Below, one piece after another: positions 48,270 to 59,783 of a stretch of DNA of 64,000 nt. A program made the translations under genes and the position numbers. The notes beneath the pieces were generated by a model. That model was not told where the DNA came from. It did no database searches and saw only the letters and a program-made list of their open reading frames with translations. The stretch is taken from NCBI RefSeq assembly GCF_907164915.1, contig NC_061864.1, positions 8,811,889-8,875,888 on the forward strand. The letters run 5' to 3'. Every line of letters starts with the position of its first letter. The stretch's first letter is position 1. Source of the stretch: Impatiens glandulifera. Taxonomy: Eukaryota > Streptophyta > Magnoliopsida > Ericales > Balsaminaceae.

Positions 48270-49310
48270 ATGGAGGGAAAGGAAGAAGACGTGCAGCTAG
48301 GAGCCAACAGATTCACGGAGAGGCAACCCATAGGAACCGCCGCCCAAGGCGACAAAGACTACACCGAGCCGCCGCCAGCACCCCTCTTTGAACCCGGCGA
48401 ACTCACATCATGGTCTTTCTACAGGGCAGGGATAGCCGAATTCGTGGCCACTTTCCTGTTTCTCTACATCACGGTCTTGACCGTGATGGGTGTGGTTAAG
48501 GCACCCACCAAGTGCTCCACAGTTGGTATCCAAGGCATCGCTTGGGCTTTCGGTGGAATGATCTTTGCCCTCGTCTACTGCACCGCCGGCATTTCAGGTG
48601 GACACATAAATCCGGCTGTTACATTTGGATTGCTACTTGCTAGAAAGTTGTCTTTGACGAGAGCCCTGTTCTACATGGTTATGCAATGTCTGGGCGCTAT
48701 ATGCGGCGCCGGCGTGGTGAAAGGGTTCGAGGGTAAGAACCAATTTACTCTTATGAAAGGCGGAGCCAATACTGTTAACCCCGGCTATACGAAAGGCGAT
48801 GGTCTGGGTGCAGAGATCATGGGCACCTTCGTCCTCGTCTACACCGTTTTCTCAGCCACTGATGCCAAGCGCAGTGCACGTGATTCTCACGTCCCTGTAA
48901 GCACCGTTCTACTAGTAATTAATTAACTCTGATTCATATTAAATCTAATCCATTCTAATGAAACTGTCTGTCTCCTATATATGTATAAAAAATCGCAGAT
49001 CTTGGCTCCATTACCAATTGGTTTTGCTGTGTTTTTGGTGCACTTGGCCACCATTCCAATCACCGGTACCGGAATCAACCCGGCTAGAAGTCTTGGAGCA
49101 GCAATCATCTATAATCAAGAACATGCCTGGAATGATCACGTAAGCTTAAATTCTTGTCCCGGCCGATGATCTTTTGTTTTTAATGATTTTATAATGTTTT
49201 TCATTATTGATACGCAGTGGGTCTTCTGGGTAGGCCCGTTTACTGGGGCAGCTTTAGCGGCGCTCTACCACCAAGTTGTGATCAGAGCCATCCCCTTCAA
49301 GTCCAAGTAA
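48270..49310 (+). CDS. PIP1: Plasma-membrane aquaporin PIP1, tandem copy C
   Basis: Exons 48270-48896, 48999-49139 and 49218-49310 give 286 aa. The protein equals copy B except Thr-265 in place of Ile ([12 protein letters not shown]) in the last membrane span. NPA motifs are intact. The 3' UTR is shorter and more diverged than in A and B but keeps CACGTG (49348-49353). Confidence 0.97.
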
Positions 49311-49669
49311 CCACTTCCTGGTTGTTGATTTAAGTACTGAAGAAAGTCACGTGGTTTATCTTTGTACAGAAGAAGAAAGTTAACTATAAGCCTAAAAAGA
49401 GAGAAAATAAAAATATCATTGGGCTATTATAGTTAAATGTTTGTACCCTGTTTCCAGTTTTCTTTCCTTTTGTGTTTTGTGACATCTTTCTGAAATAAAA
49501 CTTGTCAACTTGTATTTACCTTGAACTAAAGCAGGAAAATCAAATTTTATGGTAATGGAAATGATTCTAAGTAACATATAGTCCTAGTAAGGTAACTCAA
49601 TTTTCTTCGTGGTCGTCAAAGAAGCTATCTCTTTCTTCGTCTCCTCGTCGTCAATCATTGTAGTCAACA

Positions 49670-50318
49670 TTACAAAAACATACCTATTTTGGTTATTTGC
49701 ATTGCAACAATTATATGACCATTCGCCATCACCCCATGTCCAGTCTGTCTTACCAATCCATACCGGCCACATGTAATCCGGTTAAGTTGCTTCGGGAGAG
49801 GGATGGCTGCGCGACCGACGATTATATCACCCGTGGACGTACCCGGATCCTGTATGGACCAATGCTTCATCACCTCCACGTATAAGTACTTGTAATCCAT
49901 GTCTTCGTTTAGTGGTAAAGTATTAGTCATATTCCAGGGGATCCAAGATGGGTCGGGAAGTCCTTTTTCAGGAGGAGTGCAGAATTCCAATCCTTGTCCA
50001 ATTCCTGCAAAAGTGCGATATATTCTCATATCCTCCTCCTCTTTCCAATTGGGGTTCTTGATCATATCTAGAAACTCTCTGTCGATTCCCTCTGTAAATC
50101 GGATTTTGATGTGCAATACAAGATATTCTTTGTATCCTACCACTTCATTTTCGGATTTAGCTATTACGTTGCTCTTCCCTTTCTCAAAATACAGTGAATC
50201 CATTCTCTTCTTCAACTGATCTATAAGATAGAAAGATCAAAAGAGGCAAGAAATTAATGCAAGAATCGTTTAAAGAACCCAAGAAGACATTAAACTAACC
50301 TAGAGAAATGATATCCAT
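49670..50318 (-). CDS. Small C2-like domain protein, copy 1
   Basis: A 19-bp exon (50318-50300, MDIISL) and exon 2 (50220-49670) join through a 79-bp GT-AG intron to 189 aa. The short first exon gives MDIISLDQLKKRMDSLYFEK without a stop, supporting the join. The core LVLHIKIRFTEGI, YLYVEVMKHWSIQDPGTSTG, IIVGRAAIPLPKQL and GRYGLV followed by GHIIVAMQI resembles the strand pattern of plant C2 domains that end in VGRAKIPLP-type motifs. Classical calcium-binding aspartates are not obvious. The end is uncertain: GTATGT just before the stop (ITKI/GMFL) could be a donor to a missed exon. A diverged relative lies at 52989-53504. Confidence 0.55.
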
Positions 50319-52218
50319 CTATCGTTTACAGAAATTTATGAATGCAGCAGATATTGGGAGACCCTTGAGACTTGAGAGATGAGAGAAAACTGGGAAATGT
50401 TATTTGAAAATTAAACTGAAAGTTGGGCTCATCGATTGTTATAGTTTATCAATTATTTATATGTTTATTTAATTTTAGATCATACATTGTAAAAATATAA
50501 TATAATATAATAAAATTTAAATTTAAAATATATATATACTGTATATATATTCTTCCTCCTCTTTTATTACACAAATATATCACACAACAAATATAAACTT
50601 TAATGATCTTTCACCTTATTTGTACTTGTACCAAACAAAAAAAAAACATAAAATGCATATATTTAGAGATTTCAGTTTTCACCATCTTAAAGTTATTATA
50701 AAAAAATAAGGATATTATCAACATTAGATAATTTTTTTTAATGAATACATTAAATAATAGATAAAATTTGATAATAAAAAAATAGATATACAAAAAAAAT
50801 ATACTAATTAAATTATTTACTTATTTATTTTTTGTTATATGTATTCACAAAACAAAAAATTATTTTTAAAAATTATTCTTTATATATATTAAATCGCTAA
50901 CCAAGACTATTGCTAACAACATGGCAAATGAGAAAATAATCATGAGTATGATGAAAGTTTTTACTGATATTTAAGAGAAATCACATGTTAATAATAATGT
51001 ACATTTGAAGAAAAAAATAATTTTTTACTTAAAAATGGTTGATGGTACTTCTATCACTACTTACTTGAATGAATTTAATACAATTGTGAATTAACTGTTA
51101 TTAACTGAGATTAAGTTTGGGATAGAACTAGTTCTTTGATTTTGTTAACATCTTTATCAAATAGTTGAGAAACTATAAGAATAACAATTAATAATTTTAT
51201 TGAAAATTCAAAATGTATTAAAGTTAAAGATCGTATTTTGCTGAGAAGTTTGTAAAATTGATTCTAATGACACGATTAAATGTTTTGTCATAAACATTGA
51301 AAACAATTGAGTAAATAATAATAAAAATTTCAACCAAAATAAAAGAAGGTCTATGTTGAAACATGAGTAGTTAATCTAGATCTAACCGAACATTTTATTG
51401 TTAGAATTGTGGTAAGAAATGTCATTTGAAGAGGAACTACAAACAACTTGAAAATGTTCATATTAATGATTAAAAAATCATGAATCCATACTTGGTTTAC
51501 TTTCTCCAACTTAATCTAATTTGGATTAGTTATCCATTACTAAAAATCTAACTTTTTTGAGTTTATCCTATCTAATTAATATATTATCTACCTCTCTATA
51601 TTATTCATTTTAATTTATTATATAAAAATAATAATTTAAATATAAATAAATTATAAATTATTAAACTTAAAATGTATTTAATTATAAGATATAATATTAA
51701 TAAAATATAAAATATCATAATAAATAAATAAATAATAATAAATTAGGTAAGTTTACAAATAATTAAACAAAATAAGTTAGTTAATATCATCAAACTTGGA
51801 ACTGGTTTAGTTTGGAAACCTGTTATCAAAGTTCTAAAATAAAATAAAATAAAAAGTTGTACTTCAGCATTTAAAGTGTACTTACTATCAGAATAACACC
51901 AAAACAGTACTATTCATTAAATATCCCCAGTTCCCCAAATCCAATAAAAACATTCTTTGACCTTGTTTCATTGGTTTATTTTAAAATTTTGAAATAATTA
52001 AATATTATTTTATTCAATTTCTTATAATAATATTATTTAATTTATTAAACTAATTTATATTTCTAAAATTATATATATTTTATTATTATATATTAATATA
52101 TTAAATTATTATATAAAAATCTCTCAAAATCACCAAATATCAATCTTTTTAAATAAATTAAAATTTATTTACAAAATCAACTATTTGTTTTGATGATATA
52201 ATATTTTAGAGAAAATAT

Positions 52219-52475
52219 TGGGCCTGGTTTGTTATAGATTTTTATTTTAATTTTTCCAAAATCAATTTAAAATCAATCACTTCTCACCAATTACATCATT
52301 AATTTTATTAACCAAAATACTAAAATATCTTTTATTTTAAATTATTATTTTATATTTTATTTATATATATCAATACTCTTTAAGTCTTTTTACTAAAAAT
52401 AATCATTATCTCCTCAAAATCATCACACATTATTCAATTTTTCTCGCTCTATGTTTTTTAAAAAACCCAGCCTTA
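52219..52475. mobile_element. MITE-like element with short inverted ends
   Basis: The left end GGGCCTGGTTTGTTATAG pairs loosely with the right end, which reads GGCTGGGTTTTTTAAAAAAC on the other strand. Interior AT-rich, non-coding. No convincing target duplication. Confidence 0.35.
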
Positions 52476-52555
52476 ACTATTTTGAGAATTTAATGCAACA
52501 AATGTGTAAGTCTTTTAATTAGAATATAGACATATCCATAATATATTTATGGTAC

Positions 52556-52684
52556 AATTATGAGTTTGATTAGTATGGCACAATTATGGGTTTGATTAGT
52601 AAATCTGTAAAAGAAACATGGAAAACAGACACAATTATGAGTTTGATTAATAAATCGATGAAAGAAACATGGATAAACAGACAA
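52556..52684. repeat. Degenerate tandem repeat (ACAATTATGRGTTTGATTA)
   Basis: Three occurrences of the motif; the last two are followed by AAATCKRTRAAAGAAACATG, giving a unit of about 66 bp. Confidence 0.75.
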
Positions 52685-52988
52685 ATGAAAAAATTTGGTA
52701 AGATATATTCAAAGAAATAAGAATTATGAAATGACACTATCACCAATTATAACACAGAATAATTAGATTTATAACATTTTTAATGAAAATATTGAATTAA
52801 CATATTTAATTAAAAATGTTGGAAAGTTATTCTTCAACAACTAAAAACAATATTCTAATACAATTTGTACATACATGAAACATGCAGTGTACATTATTAG
52901 CAAATACTTTCAATAAGATGGGTCATCAACTTTCAGCATCAAAGATGCTACCCCCACATGATCAATAGTCTCAACAATATCACAAAAC

Positions 52989-53504
52989 TCAACCATATGT
53001 TTTGATTTGCATAGTAACAATAATATGACCATCATGGACCAACCCATTTCCAACCTTTCTAACCAATCCATACCTGCCATGTGTAATCTGGTTAAGTTCC
53101 TTCGGGAGAGGGATCGTTGCCCGACCAACAACCCTAAAACCCGTGGATGTACCCGGATCTTGTCTCGACAAAAGCTTCAACACCTCCACCCATAAGTATT
53201 TGCAATCCATATCATCGTGTAGTGGTAAAGTATTATACCTTTTACAACAGTTCCAAGATGGGTCGGGAAACCCTTGTTCAGGGCGAGTGAAGAATTCCAA
53301 TCCTTCCCCAAGACCTCCCAAAACGCGATATAATCTCATATCCTCTTTTTTGCAATTAGGGTTCTTCATCGTATCTTGGAACTTTTGGTCGATTCCCTCT
53401 GTGTGTTGGATTTTGATGTGTAATACCAAATTTTCTGAATTATTAACTAGTAATTTGCCCTTCCCTTTATTTAGTTTGGCATTCTCGATCCCCTTTGAAT
53501 CCAT
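52989..53504 (-). CDS. Small C2-like domain protein, copy 2 (possibly incomplete)
   Basis: 171 aa starting MDSKGIENAKLNKGKGK; the frame is open back to an acceptor-like TATAG at 53526 (IDQFKKKM), so an upstream exon may exist as in copy 1. It shares LVLHIKIQHTEGIDQKF, GLPDPSW-like, RQDPGTSTGFRVVGRATIPL and GRYGLVRKVGNGL with copy 1 and ends GHIIVTMQIKTYG. The two proteins are about 55-60% identical by eye. Same strand, about 3 kb away: an old tandem duplication. Function unknown; the C2 assignment is tentative. Confidence 0.5.
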   Translation of the reverse strand: MDSKGIENAKLNKGKGKLLVNNSENLVLHIKIQHTEGIDQKFQDTMKNPNCKKEDMRLYRVLGGLGEGLEFFTRPEQGFPDPSWNCCKRYNTLPLHDDMDCKYLWVEVLKLLSRQDPGTSTGFRVVGRATIPLPKELNQITHGRYGLVRKVGNGLVHDGHIIVTMQIKTYG

Positions 53505-54311
53505 TTTCTTCTTGAACTGATCGATCTATAAAACAGATAATGAAAATGTACATTTACAAAGACCAAACGAGCTAGGTAATAAACTAATCAAGAATTTATA
53601 GTTTAAAAAGACAAGAAGACTTACAATGGGAAGGAGACTTGAGTCGGCTGCTGGTATCTTTTTTCTATATTGGAGTCATTAATATAGATGAATGCAGGAG
53701 ATAGGTGACCGTTGGGAGATGAGGGAAAACTTCATATTATTTGAAAATTAACCTAACCTAAAAAAAGTTGGGCTGATTCTTATTTTATTTTATTTTTTTA
53801 AAGAATAAGACTTAAACAATCCATTTAGTATTATTATTGGGCCGGTTTGAAAATTTACTCTTCTCTTAGGTTTGAAGTTGAAGTTGGTGTTGGAGTTAGA
53901 GTGGTTGGAAACATAAATTATTTTTCGATATATTTTTGGTTATTTTCTTATAACAGTGTAATTATATATATATTTTTGGTTATTTTCTTATACCTATACA
54001 TTTTTTAATATATCTATATAATATATATTCTTATTTTTTTAAATTATACTTTTTAAATAATTACTTATTATTAATGTACTTATATATAAAAAAAATGGAA
54101 AATTTATAATAACACTTTTTTATGACCACCTAATTCAATTGAATAATTCTTATATTTAATTTGTCATATTGATACGTATATTATTTATAAAATATATTTA
54201 TTTTTATTATTTAAAAAATTGAGATACACATTTTGTTTTTAATATTATGTAGGTATATAATTTTGATTAAACATGTTTGATACATTTTTTTTAATAAATA
54301 AAATTTATTCA

Positions 54312-54313
<2 letters not shown>

Positions 54314-54391
<78 letters not shown>
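54314..54391. repeat. 78-bp (AT)n microsatellite
   Basis: Pure AT tract bordering the element at 54392-54843. Confidence 0.95.
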
Positions 54392-54393
<2 letters not shown>

Positions 54394-54843
54394 ATGACAA
54401 TTTGAAATCGTTCCGTGAAAATCGAACCGAATTGTTCCGTTTGGGACGGTTTTTCCCCGAAACTGAACGGGGATGGGACAGGGATGGTATTTGTGTCCCC
54501 CGCCTCGATCTCACCCCGATTATGCCCTGAACACTATAAAACATAATTAAATATATTAAATTACTAATATATTTATTCACTGTATTTTATAAGAATTATA
54601 AGTTTATTTTTTTATAATAATATAAAATTTCAATATATTATATTAAAAATTTGTTTATATAATATTATTTAATAATTTTTTTATTTTAAAAAAAATATTT
54701 TATTAAAACGGTGCCCCCGTGGGATTCCCCGAAACCGAACAAAACCGAACGGGGCGGGGATAATATTAAAAAAATCCCCGAAATAAAAACGGTGCGGGAA
54801 TGCTAAATGCATTCCCAACCCCGAACCGTCCCATTGCTACTGA
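54392..54843. mobile_element. Putative non-autonomous DNA transposon with CGGGGA-type subterminal repeats
   Basis: Both ends carry runs of GGGGA/TCCCC motifs (GGGACGGTTTTTCCCCGAAA at the left; CCCCGAAACCGAACAAAACC and CATTCCCAACCCCGAACCGT at the right) around an AT-rich centre. The outer ends, GGATGACAATTT and (opposite strand) AGTAGCAATGGGAC, resemble each other weakly. The pattern is common in hAT-like plant MITEs. Class is inferred. Confidence 0.45.
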
Positions 54844-55588
54844 GCAAATCTCTCACAACATTTTTTTTTTATTTCTAGACAACAATGTTGAAGATTAAGA
54901 TGTCAACGAAGTAAGTGCTTATTTGTTTCTCAGTATTTTTTATTTTTTGAGATATAACATGAACAAACAACAAATAAATATGTAGGAGATAAATGAACAA
55001 CAATCTTGTCGTCGTCTTAGTCTGCAACATCGTTTTCTAAAAATATAACGAAAAAATTGCGTCATCCTTTGATAATGGAGTTGAACAGTCGTATAAAGAC
55101 TGAAATGAGAGACTTGATTGTAATATAATTTAGAAAATAAATATGTGCATATTTTCAACACAAATGGTGTAATAAAATTTTACATGTTTAAACAATAAAT
55201 TCAAACAAAATTAAATTGATAAGAAATAATTTTAAATAAAATGATGTTTATAGAAATATTTTAAACTCAGTCAAATGTAAAAAAAAACCGTCTACCTATT
55301 ATTCATAAATTTTACTTTGACAATTAAAATATTATAAATTATACCAATTTTCAAATAAATTATAGGACCAATTATACAAAAATAAAAAAGACATTAAAAT
55401 AAACTTACAATTAAACAAATTCTAGGAATAATTAAAAAAAACCATTTATTGTAATAATGTATTGATTATTTTAAAAAATAAATAAACACCACATATTTGT
55501 TTAATAAAAATATTTTATTTTATTCATTTTTTAAAATTAGTTTGAAACCTTATCAAATTGAAAGAGTCTAACTTAATTAAATGGATGA

Positions 55589-55665
<77 letters not shown>

Positions 55666-56160
55666 AACTTTACATAATTTCCTTTTTCTTCTTAATTTAA
55701 ATTTAAATTCAACAGAATAAATTCCTTATTAACTTTATAAATCAACAATTAAATGTATTTTTAATTTAAATAAAATGTTAATTATCATAATACAATATTT
55801 TTTTATTCAAATTTCATAAGTAAAAATCATTATTCAAAAAACTAGATTTCTATTTAATCTTTGAACTTTCAAAATTTCTCTGTAAAAATTATACACTTAG
55901 CAAATAAATTATAATAATACCCCCAAAAGAAAATTATCAATGTTTTTGTCAAAGATAAGTCTTGTTTAAACATGATAATTATCAATGTTTCGTCAAAGAT
56001 AAGTCTTGTTTAAACATGATAGTTTTATTAGGTCTGTTCAAAAATAAAACTCTCTATTATGAAAAGAACTCTTCATGTTGTTTAATACTTTTTTATATAT
56101 AATTCAACAAACAAACCACTAAATTAAAAATCCCACATATTTTAAAGGTAACATTTTGTA
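54844..56160. other. AT-rich intergenic stretch
   Basis: Contains an (AT)n tract at 55592-55661 and a 48-bp tandem duplication at about 55929-56024 (unit with AAAGATAAGTCTTGTTTAAA). No gene seen. Confidence 0.6.
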
Positions 56161-56164
56161 ACTA

Positions 56165-56750
56165 GTGTTTATGAGTTCTTGATTTTAAGAATCGAGTTAT
56201 TGATCTTTAAGACCGGGTGAAAATATATAATCAAAGTGCAGCAAAAAAGTTTTGTAATGAAGAATTTGGAAGGAGGGGAAAGAATAATCAAAACTGAGAA
56301 TAGAATACTGCTGGTCTATACCAAACAGTTCAAAATATAATCAAAGTGCAACAAAAAAGTTTTGTAATGAAAAATTTGGGACGAGGGGAAAGAATAATCA
56401 AGACTGGGAAGAGAATACTGCTCGTCTATACTAAACAATTCAAAATAAATAATCAAAACATAAAATACAATGAGAGTGAAGAACTTTCACAAGTAATTTT
56501 ATATATTAATTATTCCATGGTCCGGTACTTAGGAAAGAGGGATCAACCTTATATAGGTGCTTATTTGCCCCAGAATATTCAGGATTTATTGTTACAACTA
56601 CTAACATAATTCAGTTTAAAAAACAAAAAATAAAAATAAAATAGAATATTAAACAAAAAAACAGAAATTTAGCCCAAGTGCACACTAAGATCGTAAAGGA
56701 TGCCTAAATTATTTTGAGACCGCAACCCTTATTTCTCTCTATAAATAACA
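56165..56750. repeat. Dispersed repeat, copy 2, with internal duplication
   Basis: Ordered matches to 29676-30130. A segment of about 112 bp starting AATCAAAGTGCARCAAAAAA is duplicated in tandem (about 56231-56340 and 56338-56450). Likely a decayed LTR-type repeat. Confidence 0.7.
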
Positions 56751-58140
56751 ATGAAAATAAATTAAGATTCATCTTAATTGAATAACCATTCCTACAAAGA
56801 ATATAAAGAGCTTCTTTACTACTAAATATACACATTTTAGTCTCTCAACAAATCAAATAATATTTATTATAAATATTGATACAAAATATTAATTTATGTA
56901 AAAAATTATTAAATTATCACTTTTCTTAAGTATAGTTACATCTTTTATAACAAATGAAAACAATATGACTTTTTATGTTGATAAATGTTAAAAGTAATTA
57001 TAGTTGGGATAATATAATTATAATAAATGATTAATTCCAAAATAATGAAATACATTATTTACACTAATAAATAAACTAATTAGGTAGGCTAACAATAAAA
57101 ATTGTGGTCAATAGATGAAAGTCTAAAAAAAAAAAAAAAAGTAAATAATGTAATATAATAATAAATCTATGAGAGTTATGATAAAACTATTAAACTTACA
57201 TTTTCGTTTATCATTTAAATTATATGTTTAACTTACTTAAAACGTGCCTTATCAATAACTAATAATTTTTTTGGTATCGACGACAAAGAAAACGTTGGTA
57301 GTTTTCTAACGAATATTATCGCTACATTTGGAAACCAAATATACGTCGCAAACATATTTTATGAATAAATGTGTCAGAAATCTAACATGACGAATATTCC
57401 ATTTTAGTTTACTTTTAAACATTTATATTCCATATATGTTCTTACAAAATTTATATGAAAAGTTTAGAAGACTTCAAAAATGAAATATATTATGTTATTG
57501 AATATATTTACAACTATGAATTGAATAACAAGTATAAAGATATTTTTTCTTTTTCAATTATCTTAAAAAAACTATAAACATATATGGAATTAAATTGTGT
57601 CCAATAGGATTTAAACCTAGACATTCGGGTAATAATACCGATGACTCGTTTGTATTTAACATTGGCTTTCAAAGATCAGCACGGTATTATGCTTGGCCAA
57701 ACACGACAGAAATGACATGCCTAGCTTTAATGGGTTGGTTTCTATCTATTGTACATACATGTCGAATAAGAGATGAGCTTGAAAGCAACACTCCTTTGAA
57801 GAAAGCGTAATAACTCACTAGTCTAGCTTTATGGCACCGAAAATGTAGGAGGTTGAAAAAACGGCTAAAAAGAATAGTTTTTTTTTCTTGCGACCTTCCA
57901 TTTGGCTTAAATTCTTTTTATTCTTCTCACAATTATTCTTTATATTTGTTATTTATATTATCTAGTTAATTTAGAAACAATATACTTTCATTTTATATGA
58001 CCAAAACATGAATTTAATTATTTGAAATTCTATGTTTTTTTGAATTTATTTTTTATTTCTAACTCTATGTATTTAATTATTTGAAATGAAACCCTTAATC
58101 TTTGTATCTTTATTCTTTTACCCCAAAAAGAAAGAATGAG
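56751..58140. other. Intergenic region upstream of the F-box gene
   Basis: AT-rich. A 71-codon open frame at 57595-57810 (GFQRSARYYAWPNTTEMTCL) is not recognised and has no flanking exon support; it may be a gene relic. Nothing else seen. Confidence 0.4.
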
Positions 58141-58149
58141 AGACACGCA

Positions 58150-58580
58150 TGCTATATATATAAACCCTAGTAACCTAGCTAACCCTAGTAACCTATCTAG
58201 CGCCGCAGCCTGCGGCAAAGCGCCGTTTTTTCTTCTCAAACACTGTTCGATCATATCTCAAGGTCTAGTATCCTCTACAATCCTTATTCGTCTAGATAAG
58301 CTTCAAAACATGCCCAGGTAAAAACTCTATCTGTCTCTTTCGTTTTACTTAGTTTTGAATCAATTCGCATTTGTGGGTCTTGTTTTGTGATTGAATTTCA
58401 TGAATCCCTGTTCTTTGCTTACCTTAGATTTTAAATTGAATCTGATTACAAAGGCTAGAAAGTTAAGCTGATTTCTTAGATATGAAATTGTGTTAACCGT
58501 GTTGATAAAACGTGCAAAAGCATAGATTTAATTTGATAAGCTAGCTAAATTTGAATTGATCTCTTTGGGATCATGTTCAG
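58150..58580 (+). promoter_or_regulatory. Promoter, spliced 5' leader and uORF of the F-box gene
   Basis: A TATATATAAA box lies at 58153-58162, followed by AACCCTAGTAACCTAGCTAA repeats with a telo-box-like AAACCCTA and a small GC-rich hairpin (GCCGC AGCCT GCGGC, near 58203). A leader intron runs from a donor after CCCAG (58318) to an acceptor TTCAG ending at 58580. The first ATG (58310) opens an 8-codon uORF across the splice, whose TGA (58597-58599) overlaps the ATG at 58596. Splicing is inferred from consensus sites and from the similar leader at 63240-63342. Confidence 0.5.
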
Positions 58581-58583
58581 GAA

Positions 58584-59783
58584 ATGTGGATACAAATGAC
58601 AAGTGCTAATACTAGTATGATGGGAGCTGATCAATTACCTGAAAATGTAATCCATACAATTCTGAAGGGGCTTCCAGCCAAAACCCTAATGCAATTCAGG
58701 TGCGTGTCAAAGCTTTGGAAGTCCATTGTGGATGACCCTTTCTTTATTGAAGAGCATAGGCAACACTCGTTTTCTCGCCCCGATGGGACAAAGATGTTGG
58801 TGTCCAATTTTCTAGATGATGGCCGTTGCAGATTCTCCTACATTAGTGAAGGTACCCCCCTCACTCAGTTAACTCACATTCAAACCCTTCCATCGAGTGT
58901 GAATCATTCCTATAAAAAGTACGGTCCCCACTCAGTTAACGGCCTTGTTTGTGTGGGAAACATCATATGGAACCCTAGCACGAGACATGTCTTGACTCTT
59001 CCGGAAAAAGTACCCAATGCTATGAATTACTTAGGTTTCGATCCTAATACAAAGCAATACAAAGTTCTCTCCATATATCAGGCATGCAAAGGTCCTCCCC
59101 AACAAGGAAAACCTCATTTGACAAGATGCATGATCATGACATTGGGCATTGACGACTCATTCAGAGATGTTCTCGGCCCTTTTCCAAAAGGACTCGACGC
59201 AGTTTTCGCTTTGCCTAATATGTGTTGCATGGATGGTATCATGTACATTAACGGAAATTGGAATCGTGCAATCCTAGCCTTTGATTTTAAAATCGAGAGT
59301 TTCTATTTTGTTCCTCTTCATCCTGAAACCTGTCATATCTACACCATGGTGCAAATGTCCGCCAAATGCATCACATTGATTGATAATTTGAACATGAATA
59401 CTTTTGAATTTTATCCAGAAGAGAAGCATTGGCTCAAACAAAAGGGTGGATCCAATTTATTTATTTATTTCAGTGGAGCATTTCTGAAAGAACATCAAAG
59501 ACTCAGGGAGACGAATGATTATACACAAGATGTCTTGGATTTTGATAATGGAGAAATCAATGATTGGGTCACAACGAGAGTAGAGTTGTCTGATACTCTT
59601 CATGGTACTGGAGACACGGTTGTTCAAAATAATCTTGTGTCACTACGTTTGAACTTCTTCCCAAGAAGACCGTCTGATTTGTTTTGGAATGGGTGGAGGC
59701 GTGAAGATGGTATCCGCACATTCTTTTCGACATCTCAGTTTTATTTAATGACTCATCCTGAAAATTTGGTAAGGCTTAAATGA
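58584..59783 (+). CDS. F-box protein with F-box-associated (FBA type 3-like) domain
   Basis: An intronless 399-aa frame if translation starts at 58584 (MWIQMTSAN); the ATG at 58596 (MTSANTSMMG) is an equally good start, giving 395 aa. The F-box is at about 18-60 (LPENVIHTILKGLPAKTLMQ then FRCVSKLWKSIVDDPFF). The FBA region follows from about residue 110: VNGLVCVGNIIWNPSTRHVL, LGFDPNTKQYKVLSIYQ, GIMYINGNWNRAILAFDF and ESFYFVPLHPE. Such proteins are substrate receptors of SCF ubiquitin ligases; the substrate is unknown. A decayed fragment of a second copy and the leader of a third lie downstream, so this is part of an F-box tandem array. Confidence 0.9.
   Translation: MWIQMTSANTSMMGADQLPENVIHTILKGLPAKTLMQFRCVSKLWKSIVDDPFFIEEHRQHSFSRPDGTKMLVSNFLDDGRCRFSYISEGTPLTQLTHIQTLPSSVNHSYKKYGPHSVNGLVCVGNIIWNPSTRHVLTLPEKVPNAMNYLGFDPNTKQYKVLSIYQACKGPPQQGKPHLTRCMIMTLGIDDSFRDVLGPFPKGLDAVFALPNMCCMDGIMYINGNWNRAILAFDFKIESFYFVPLHPETCHIYTMVQMSAKCITLIDNLNMNTFEFYPEEKHWLKQKGGSNLFIYFSGAFLKEHQRLRETNDYTQDVLDFDNGEINDWVTTRVELSDTLHGTGDTVVQNNLVSLRLNFFPRRPSDLFWNGWRREDGIRTFFSTSQFYLMTHPENLVRLK

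Larger units (their letters stand above)
50319..52909. other. Intergenic region between the two C2-like genes
   Basis: Very AT-rich. About 50930-51500 resembles a decayed copia gag-like fragment (weak; not listed as a feature). Contains a MITE-like element at 52219-52475 and a repeated ACAATTATGAGTTTGATTA motif at 52556-52684. No intact gene seen. Confidence 0.45.

Noticed and set aside
50930..51500. Copia gag fragment
   Set aside because: Faint resemblance only (a degenerate CHL-like segment and broken frames); not strong enough to list as a feature.
54305..54580. 91-codon minus-strand open frame
   Set aside because: Its C-terminal third is a translated (AT)n tract and the rest lies in a transposon-like segment.
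57595..57810. 71-codon plus-strand open frame
   Set aside because: Not recognised, no flanking exons and no promoter signal; kept only as a possible relic in the intergenic note.
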